The translations under genes were made by a program, and so were the position numbers. The notes under the pieces are model-generated. The model had not been told where the DNA came from. It saw only the letters and a list, made by a program, of their open reading frames with translations, and did not search any database. Source: Massilia horti (GTDB lineage Bacteria > Pseudomonadota > Gammaproteobacteria > Burkholderiales > Burkholderiaceae_D). From it: 39,345 bases of DNA. Location: NCBI RefSeq assembly GCF_004614195.1, contig NZ_SPUM01000090.1, positions 1 to 39,345 on the forward strand, read 5' to 3'. Position 1 is the first letter of the stretch, and every line of letters starts with the position of its first letter. Shown piece by piece: positions 32,901 to 39,345 of the stretch.

Positions 32901-35900
32901 GTCGATGGCGTTGGGACTTCTTCTTCAAGCGGATGGCGGGCCAGCTCGCGCTCGCCCGGGCTCTTGCGGCGCATCCTGTCGAGCAGGACGTACACCACCG
33001 GCGTGGTCAACAGGGTCAGCAACTGGCTGGCCAGCAGGCCGCCGATGATCGAGACACCCAGCGGCTGGCGCAGCTCCGAGCCTTCGCCGAATCCGATCGC
33101 CAGCGGCAGCGCGCCGAGCGCTGCGGCCAGCGTGGTCATCAGGATCGGGCGAAAGCGCAGCAGGCAGGCTTCGCGCACTGCCGCCACCGCGCTCCAGCCG
33201 TGCGCGCGCTCCAGTTCGAGCGCAAAGTCGATGATCAGGATCGCGTTCTTCTTGACGATGCCGATCAGGAGGAACACGCCGATCAGGGCAATGATCGAGA
33301 AGTCCATCCTGAACAGCAGCAGCGCCAGCACCGCGCCCACGCCGGCCGACGGCAGCGTGGTCAGCACCGTGATCGGGTGCACCAGGCTTTCGTACAAAAC
33401 GCCGAGCACGATGTAGATCACCACCAGCGCCGCCACGATCAGGAGCGGCTGCTGCTGGTTCGATTGCTGAGCCTGAAGCGCCGTCCCCTGGAAGCTGCCG
33501 CGTACGTTGTTCGGCATGCCGATTTCGGCCTCGGCGCGCTGTACCGCCGCCTGCCCGTCTGACAGGCTGTAGCCCGGCTGCAGGTTGAACGAGACCGTGG
33601 TGGCCAGCTCGCCGTCCTGGTGGCTGACCGAGGCCTTGGTCGAGCGTTCGGAAAAACTGGCGATGGCCGACAACGGCACCAGCGCGTTCGCCGTGCCGGA
33701 CAGCGCCTGGCCGGTGGACGGGTCGCGCGCGGCGGTCAGGTTGCCCGCCCCGCTTGCGCCTTTCGCCGTGCCGGCCACATATACGTCGCGCAGCGCCTCC
33801 GGCGAGCGCGCGTACTGCGGCGCCACGCCCATGATCACGTGGTACTGGTTCAGCTCCGTATAGATGTTGGCCACCTGGCGCTGGCCGAACGCGTTGTACA
33901 GCGCGTTATCGACGTCGCGCGCGCTCACGCCCAGGCGCGCGGCGCTGTCCTGGTCGACGTTGACATAGGTTTCCACGCCGTTTTCGGCCTGGTCGGTGTC
34001 CACGTCGATCAATTCCGGCTGGTGCTTCATCGCGTCCGCCAGCCTCATCGCCCAGCGCTTGAGGGCCGCGGTGTTGTCGCTCTTGAGCGTGTACTGGTAG
34101 GTCGAGTTGGAACTGCGTCCGCCGCCACGCAGGTCCTGCACCGGGTTGAGGAACAGCGACACCCCGGTCACGCGCGCCAGCTGCGGGCGCAGGCGCGCGA
34201 TCACGGCCTGGCCGCCGTCCTTGCGCTGGCCGGCCGGCTTGAGGTTCACGAACAAAAAGCCGCCGCCGGCGCGCGAGCCGCCGGTGAAGCCGACCACCGT
34301 GTCGACCGCCGGGTCGCGCTTGATGATGTCCACCAGCTGGCGCAGCTTGTCCTGCATTGCCTGGAACGAGATGCTCTGGTCGGCGCGCAGGCCGCCATTG
34401 ATCTGCCCTGTGTCCTGCTGCGGAAAGAAGCCCTTCGGCGCCGCCACGTACAGGTACACGTTAAGAACGACCACGAACAGCAGGATCAGCATCACCAACA
34501 GCTTGCTGTCCAATGCCCAGTCGAGCGAGCGCTCGTACACCCGCAGCACACGCGCGAAGCCGCGCTCGGCAAGACGCGCGAGCAGCCCCGGCTGGCGTTC
34601 GATCTGTCCGCGGCGCAGCAGCAGCGCGCACAGCATCGGCGTGGTGGTCAGCGAGATCACCAGCGAGATGAGCACCGCGCTGGACAAGGTCACCGCGAAC
34701 TCGCGGAACAGCCGCCCGACCTGCCCGCCCATGAACAGCAGCGGAATGAACACCGCCACCAGCGACAGGCTGATCGAGAGCACCGTAAAGCCGACTTCGC
34801 GCGCGCCCAGGAGCGCCGCCTGCATCCGGTCCATGCCGCGCTCGACGTGGCGACTGGTGTTTTCCAATACGACGATCGCATCGTCGACCACGAAGCCGGT
34901 GGCCACCGTCAGCGCCATCAGCGACAGGTTGTTGAGCGAAAAACCGAGCATGTACATTACACCGAACGTACCCAGCAGCGACACCACGGTGGCCACCGCC
35001 GGTACGATGGTGGCGCGCACGCTGCGCAAGAAGACGCTGACCACCAGCACCACCAGCAGGATCGAGATCATCAGCGTCAGTTCGATTTCGCGCAGCGAGG
35101 CGCGGATCGAGTTGGTGCGGTCGGAGGCGACCTGCAGTTTCACGTCCGAAGGCAGCTGCGCCTGCAGCGTCGGCAGCAGCGCGCGCACGCCGTCCACGGT
35201 CTGGATCACGTTCGCGCCCGGCTGCGTCGTGACCAGCACGATCACCGCCGGCTCGCCGTTGAACAGGCCCAGCGTGTGGATGTCTTCCACGCCGTCGCTG
35301 ACCTCGGCCACGTCGCGCAGCCGGATCGCCGCGTTGTCGCGCCACGCCACCACCAGGTCGCGGTAGTCAGCCGCGGTGCGCCCGCCGCCTGCCGTGTTGG
35401 CCTGCGAGTAGATCTGCAGCCGCTTGCCGTTGCCCTCGATCGCGCCCTTGGGCCGGTTGGCGTTGGTGGCCTGGATCGCGGCCCGCACGTCTTCGGCCGC
35501 GACGCCGTAGCGGCTCAGCTGGTAGGGATTCAGGTCGACCCGCACCGCCGGCAGCGAGCCGCCGCCCAGTTCGACGTCGCCCACGCCCTGCACCTGCGCC
35601 AGCTTCTGCTGCACCAGGTTGGACACCTGGTCGTAGATCTGGCCCGGGCTGCGCGTCTTCGAGGTCAGCGCCAGGATCATCACCGGCGCGTCGGACGGGT
35701 TGACCTTGCGGTAGGTCGGGTTGCTGCGCAGGGTGGCCGGCAGGTCGGCGCGCGAGGCGTTGATCGCCGCCTGCACTTCGCGCGCGGCCGAGTCGATCTT
35801 GCGGTTCAGGTCGAACTGCAGGTTGATGCGCGACGAGCCGTTGCCGCTGTTCGAGGTCATCTCGTTGACGCCCGCGATCACGCCCAGCCGGCGCTCGAGC

Positions 35901-36097
35901 GGCGTGGCCACCGAGCTGGCCATCGTTTCCGGGCTCGCGCCCGGCAGGCTGGCCGATACCGAGATCACCGGAAAGTCGACCTGTGGCAGCGGCGCGACCG
36001 GCAGCACGAAGAACGCGGCGATGCCGGCCAGCGCCAGCCCGAGCGTGAGCAGCACGGTCGCGATCGGGCGGCGCACGAACGGCGCGGACAAATTCAT
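32897..36097 (-). CDS. mdtC: RND multidrug efflux permease, MdtC-like
   Basis: The protein is 1066 residues, a 12-helix HAE1-type RND transporter with two large periplasmic loops. The N-terminus [17 protein letters not shown] and the pair of adjacent Asp residues in the fourth helix ([12 protein letters not shown]), which carry protons, are present. In MdtABC the functional unit is a B2C heterotrimer, and the MdtB-like gene is directly upstream with a 4-base overlap. The second periplasmic loop has a Gly/Ala/Thr-rich insertion (around [17 protein letters not shown]) compared with the enteric protein. Confidence 0.95.
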   Translation of the reverse strand: MNLSAPFVRRPIATVLLTLGLALAGIAAFFVLPVAPLPQVDFPVISVSASLPGASPETMASSVATPLERRLGVIAGVNEMTSNSGNGSSRINLQFDLNRKIDSAAREVQAAINASRADLPATLRSNPTYRKVNPSDAPVMILALTSKTRSPGQIYDQVSNLVQQKLAQVQGVGDVELGGGSLPAVRVDLNPYQLSRYGVAAEDVRAAIQATNANRPKGAIEGNGKRLQIYSQANTAGGGRTAADYRDLVVAWRDNAAIRLRDVAEVSDGVEDIHTLGLFNGEPAVIVLVTTQPGANVIQTVDGVRALLPTLQAQLPSDVKLQVASDRTNSIRASLREIELTLMISILLVVLVVSVFLRSVRATIVPAVATVVSLLGTFGVMYMLGFSLNNLSLMALTVATGFVVDDAIVVLENTSRHVERGMDRMQAALLGAREVGFTVLSISLSLVAVFIPLLFMGGQVGRLFREFAVTLSSAVLISLVISLTTTPMLCALLLRRGQIERQPGLLARLAERGFARVLRVYERSLDWALDSKLLVMLILLFVVVLNVYLYVAAPKGFFPQQDTGQINGGLRADQSISFQAMQDKLRQLVDIIKRDPAVDTVVGFTGGSRAGGGFLFVNLKPAGQRKDGGQAVIARLRPQLARVTGVSLFLNPVQDLRGGGRSSNSTYQYTLKSDNTAALKRWAMRLADAMKHQPELIDVDTDQAENGVETYVNVDQDSAARLGVSARDVDNALYNAFGQRQVANIYTELNQYHVIMGVAPQYARSPEALRDVYVAGTAKGASGAGNLTAARDPSTGQALSGTANALVPLSAIASFSERSTKASVSHQDGELATTVSFNLQPGYSLSDGQAAVQRAEAEIGMPNNVRGSFQGTALQAQQSNQQQPLLIVAALVVIYIVLGVLYESLVHPITVLTTLPSAGVGAVLALLLFRMDFSIIALIGVFLLIGIVKKNAILIIDFALELERAHGWSAVAAVREACLLRFRPILMTTLAAALGALPLAIGFGEGSELRQPLGVSIIGGLLASQLLTLLTTPVVYVLLDRMRRKSPGERELARHPLEEEVPTPST

Positions 36098-39000
36098 GCG
36101 TCGACCTCGCGCTCGCCCCGCTGGGCTTGGGGCCGGCGGCCCCAGCGCCGCGCCAGGCGGTCAAAGCCGAGATAGATCACCGGCGTCGTGAACAGGGTCA
36201 GCAACTGGCTGACCACCAGCCCGCCGAAGATGGCCAGGCCGAGCGGCCGGCGCAGCTCTGCCCCTTGGCCCCAGCCGAACATCAGCGGCAGCGCCGCGAA
36301 CAGCGCGGCCAGGGTGGTCATCAGGATCGGGCGAAAACGCAGCAACGCGGCCTGGTGGATCGCCTGGCGCGGACTCTTGCCGTCGACCCGTTCGGCCTCG
36401 ATCGCGAAGTCGATCATCATGATCGCGTTCTTCTTGACGATGCCGATCAACAGGATGATGCCGATGATGCCGATCACGCCCAGCCCCTGGCCGGTGACCA
36501 TGAGCGCCAGCAGCGCGCCCACTCCCGCCGATGGCAGCGTCGAGAGAATCGTCAGCGGATGGATATAGCTCTCGTACAGCACGCCGAGCACGATGTACAC
36601 GCAGACCACCGCGGCCAGGATCAGCCACAGCTGGTTGGAGAGCGATGCCTGGTAGGCGCCCGCCGCGCCGAGGAAGGTCATGCTCACCGCGGGCGACAGC
36701 TTGATGTCGTCGGCGGCGTGCCGGATCGCTTCGACCGCCGTGCCGAGCTTGACGCCGGGCGCGGTGTCGAAGCCGATCGTGGTCGCGGGGTACTGCGCCA
36801 CGTGGGTGAGCTGCAGCGGCGCCGCCTGCTCGGTGATGGTGGCGATCGCCGACAGCGGCGTCGGGCGTCCGGAGCCGGTGCGGATCGGCAGGTTGGCCAG
36901 GTTGGCGAGCGACATTTGCTCGTCCTGCTGCGCTTCCAGGATCACGCGGTACTGGTTGGTCTCCGTGAAGATGGTCGAGACGATGCGCTGGCCGTAGGCG
37001 CTGTAGAGCGCGTCGTCGATCGAGGCGGCGGTGACCGACAGCCGCGCCGCGCTGTCGCGGTCGATGGTGACGTAGGCGGCAGCTCCAGTGGCGCCGGCGT
37101 CGGTGACCACGTTGCGCAGTTCCGGCTGCGCCTGCATGCGCTGCGCCAGCCGCTGCGCCCAGTCGTTGACGGTGGCGGTGTCGGCGCCCTCGATCGCCAG
37201 CCGGTATTGGGTCGGTCCGGTTTCGGCGTCGATGGTCAGGTCCTGGGTCGGCTGCAGGTACAGGGTCAGTCCCGCGACTTCGTCGACGCGGCGCTTCAGG
37301 CGCTCCATGAGCTTGTCCTGGTTGCCGTGGCTGTCCTTCAAGTTGATCAGCATGGTGCCGGTGTGGAGCATGGTGTTGTTGGCCGCATCCACCCCAACCA
37401 CCGAACTGAGCGACTTGACGTCCGGGTCGCGCAGGATTTCGCGCGCGGCCATCTGCTGCATTTCGGCCATGCGCTGGAACGAAATCGCGGAGCGCGCCTC
37501 GACCCGGGCCTGCAGCTGGCCGGTGTCCTGGGTCGGGAATAGGCCCTTGGGGATGAACAGGTACAGCAGCACGGTCAGCACCAGCGTGGCGAGCGCCACC
37601 AGCAGCGTCATGCCCTGGCGCTCCAGCACCCAGGTCAGCGCGTAGTCGTAGCGCCGGATCACGCGGTCGAACCACATCTGGGTGCGGCGCGCGAACGCGT
37701 TCGGCTGTTCCTCGGCATGGCTGCGCAGCCAGCGCGCCGACATCATCGGCACCAGGGTCAGCGACACCACCGCCGAAATCAGGATCGTGATCGCCAGCGT
37801 CACCGCGAACTCGCGGAACAGGCGGCCGACCACGTCGCCCATGAACAGCAGCGGAATGAGCACCGCGACCAGCGACACCGTCAGCGAGATGATGGTGAAG
37901 CCGATCTGGGTCGCGCCCTTGAGTGCCGCCGCCATCGGCTTTTCGCCTTCCTCGATGTAGCGCGCGATGTTCTCGATCATGACGATCGCGTCGTCGACCA
38001 CGAAGCCGGTCGCGATTGTCAGCGCCATCAGCGACAGGTTGTTCAGGCTGTAGCCGAGCAGGTACATGGCGCCGAAGGTGCCGATCAGCGAAATCGGCAC
38101 CGCCAGGCTGGCGATCACCGTTGCGCGCAGGCTGTGCAAAAAGGCGAAGATCACCAGCACCACCAGCACCACTGCCAGCACCAGCTCGATCTGCACGTGC
38201 TCGACCGAGGCGCGGATGCCGGCGGTGCGGTCGGTCAGCACGTCCACCCGCAGCGCCGACGGCAGGCCTGCCTGCAATTCGGGCAGGCGGGCCTTGATCG
38301 CGTCCACGGTCGCGATCACATTCGCGCCCGGCTGGCGCTGCACGTTCAGGATGATCGCGGGCTTCAGGTTGGCCCAGGCGCCCAGGCGAACGTTCTCGGC
38401 GCTGTCGACCACCCGCGCCACGTTCTCCAGCCGCACCGGGGCGCCGTTGCGGTAGGCGACGATCAGGTTCTTGTAATCGGGGACAGCGACCAGCTGGTCG
38501 TTGGCGTTGATCGAATAGGAACGCTGCGCGCCGTCGAAGCTGCCCTTGGCGCTGTTGGCGTTGGCTGCCGTGATCGCGCTCCTCAAGGTATCGAGCCCGA
38601 GGCCGTAGGACGCCAGCGCGTCGGCATTGGCCTGGATCCGCACCGCGGGGCGCTGGCCGCCGGACAGCGTGACCAGGCCCACGCCCGACACCTGGCTGAT
38701 CTTCAGCGCGAGCCGGGTGTTGACCAGGTTCTGCACCTCGGTCAGCGGCAGCGTGTCGGAAGTGATCGCAAGCGTGAGCACCGGCGCGTCGGCCGGGTTG
38801 ACCTTGGCGTAGACCGGCGGCGCCGGCAGGTCGGTGGGCAGCAGCGTGCCGCCGGCGTTGATGGCGGCCTGCACCTCCTGTTCGGCGACGTCGAGCGTTT
38901 GGCCGAGCGTGAACTGCAGCGTGATCACGGACACGCCGGCGGCGCTCGTCGAACTCATGCGCGCCAGGCCCGACATCTGGCCGAACTGGCGCTCCAGTGG

Positions 39001-39195
39001 CGCGGTCACGGTGCGCCCCATCACCTCGGGGCTGGCGCCGGGGTACAGCGTCTGCACCTGGATGGTCGGGAAATCGACCTGCGGCAGTGCCGACAGCGGC
39101 AGGAACTTGTAGCCGACCAGGCCGGCGAGCACGATCGCCAGCATCAGCAGCGAGGTCGCAACCGGGCGGCGGATGAACGGTCCGGATGGGCTCAT
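36094..39195 (-). CDS. mdtB: RND multidrug efflux permease, MdtB-like
   Basis: The protein is 1033 residues, with the same RND layout; the fourth helix carries [12 protein letters not shown]. The N-terminus ([25 protein letters not shown]) and overall similarity place it as MdtB, with MdtC next. Substrates of such pumps include bile salts, novobiocin and other amphiphiles in enterics; for this organism that is an inference. GGGTGA lies upstream of the ATG, 34 bp after the adaptor stop. Confidence 0.95.
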   Translation of the reverse strand: MSPSGPFIRRPVATSLLMLAIVLAGLVGYKFLPLSALPQVDFPTIQVQTLYPGASPEVMGRTVTAPLERQFGQMSGLARMSSTSAAGVSVITLQFTLGQTLDVAEQEVQAAINAGGTLLPTDLPAPPVYAKVNPADAPVLTLAITSDTLPLTEVQNLVNTRLALKISQVSGVGLVTLSGGQRPAVRIQANADALASYGLGLDTLRSAITAANANSAKGSFDGAQRSYSINANDQLVAVPDYKNLIVAYRNGAPVRLENVARVVDSAENVRLGAWANLKPAIILNVQRQPGANVIATVDAIKARLPELQAGLPSALRVDVLTDRTAGIRASVEHVQIELVLAVVLVVLVIFAFLHSLRATVIASLAVPISLIGTFGAMYLLGYSLNNLSLMALTIATGFVVDDAIVMIENIARYIEEGEKPMAAALKGATQIGFTIISLTVSLVAVLIPLLFMGDVVGRLFREFAVTLAITILISAVVSLTLVPMMSARWLRSHAEEQPNAFARRTQMWFDRVIRRYDYALTWVLERQGMTLLVALATLVLTVLLYLFIPKGLFPTQDTGQLQARVEARSAISFQRMAEMQQMAAREILRDPDVKSLSSVVGVDAANNTMLHTGTMLINLKDSHGNQDKLMERLKRRVDEVAGLTLYLQPTQDLTIDAETGPTQYRLAIEGADTATVNDWAQRLAQRMQAQPELRNVVTDAGATGAAAYVTIDRDSAARLSVTAASIDDALYSAYGQRIVSTIFTETNQYRVILEAQQDEQMSLANLANLPIRTGSGRPTPLSAIATITEQAAPLQLTHVAQYPATTIGFDTAPGVKLGTAVEAIRHAADDIKLSPAVSMTFLGAAGAYQASLSNQLWLILAAVVCVYIVLGVLYESYIHPLTILSTLPSAGVGALLALMVTGQGLGVIGIIGIILLIGIVKKNAIMMIDFAIEAERVDGKSPRQAIHQAALLRFRPILMTTLAALFAALPLMFGWGQGAELRRPLGLAIFGGLVVSQLLTLFTTPVIYLGFDRLARRWGRRPQAQRGEREVDA

Positions 39196-39229
39196 GGCGT
39201 CACCCGGCGGATCGCTCGCTCATTCACAC

Positions 39230-39345
39230 TCATTGCGCGGCCTCCGGCTGGCGGCGGCGGTGTCCTTCCTGGCCTCCCTGCCCTCGTTGCGCTCCTTGCG
39301 CCCCCTGCCCGTCCGCGCCGCCGCGCCCGGCGCCACCGCGCCAGC
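39230..39345 (-). CDS. C-terminal end of an RND periplasmic adaptor (MdtA-like), partial
   Basis: Only the last 37 codons are in the window, cut at the right edge. The visible tail is Gly/Gln/Arg-rich (…GQGGQEGHRRRQPEAAQ, stop at 39230-39232), as found at the C-terminus of betaproteobacterial MdtA homologues. Its position 34 bp before mdtB and on the same strand supports the call; no domain can be seen in this fragment. Confidence 0.7.
   Translation of the reverse strand, partial: WRGGAGRGGADGQGAQGAQRGQGGQEGHRRRQPEAAQ

Noticed and set aside
33620..36175. Long plus-strand open frame opposite mdtC
   Set aside because: Antisense to an unmistakable RND permease; no domain, no ribosome-binding site.

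Overview
The window comes from a high-GC bacterial chromosome. The gene set points to Burkholderiales, most likely Oxalobacteraceae of the Massilia/Telluria group: an mdtBC-type RND operon with a Gly/Gln-rich adaptor tail, a FeeM-type N-acyltransferase, a DUF4124 protein, an S46 peptidase and an ECF sigma factor with YCII partners. This assignment is inferred from gene families and composition; no rRNA, tRNA or phylogenetic marker is present. Nearly all DNA is coding, many genes overlap by 1-4 bases, and several starts appear to be TTG or GTG.

Layout. 1-345: a tandem array of 78-bp units built on a repeat core found elsewhere in the window. 355-3765 (minus): a three-subunit periplasmic dehydrogenase (Tat-exported small subunit, GMC flavoprotein, di-heme cytochrome c) whose cytochrome gene looks frameshifted. 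4037-4414: a small secreted DUF4124 protein. 4417-7359 (minus): a membrane GGDEF/EAL protein. 7461-8243 (minus): a FeeM-like acyltransferase behind an AT-rich leader. 8600-11382 (minus): an operon of VOC protein, two YCII proteins and an ECF42-like sigma factor, with a candidate ECF promoter. 11490-12486: an SdpR/SdpI pair behind a strong promoter overlapped by a palindrome. 12527-14421: a glutathione transferase and, divergently, a DUF535 protein. 14508-17064: repeats, an extended -10 promoter, a TPP riboswitch and a TonB-dependent receptor, probably for thiamin or a precursor.

17258-24867: a MacAB-like exporter operon (adaptor, ATPase, two FtsX-type permeases) followed by its own NtrC-family regulator and histidine kinase. 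A consensus-matching sigma-54 promoter lies 37 bp before the first gene, and a perfect 20-bp palindrome sits about 100 bp before the predicted transcription start. Together they suggest a self-contained, positively autoregulated circuit. The promoter region adjoins the decayed end of a VOC gene, as if the operon had landed there. 24809-25920 (minus): a PnuC transporter and a NadR-like kinase. 26270-28408 (minus): an S46 dipeptidyl-peptidase.

28633-30065: a compact orphan type VI secretion islet: hcp, a predicted LAS-type (MepA-like) peptidoglycan peptidase, and a small periplasmic Cys-rich protein that is probably its immunity factor. It is followed by two RAYT/REP-like hairpins. 30391-31422: an SBF/CPA-type transporter. 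31455-39345 (minus): an RND multidrug efflux operon (adaptor tail, MdtB, MdtC, outer-membrane lipoprotein).

The most notable items are the hcp-peptidase-immunity islet, the sigma-54/palindrome-controlled exporter operon, the TPP riboswitch on an outer-membrane receptor, and an inverted-repeat (REPIN-like) family that appears as dispersed pairs, as a single copy and, at the window edge, as a 78-bp tandem array.
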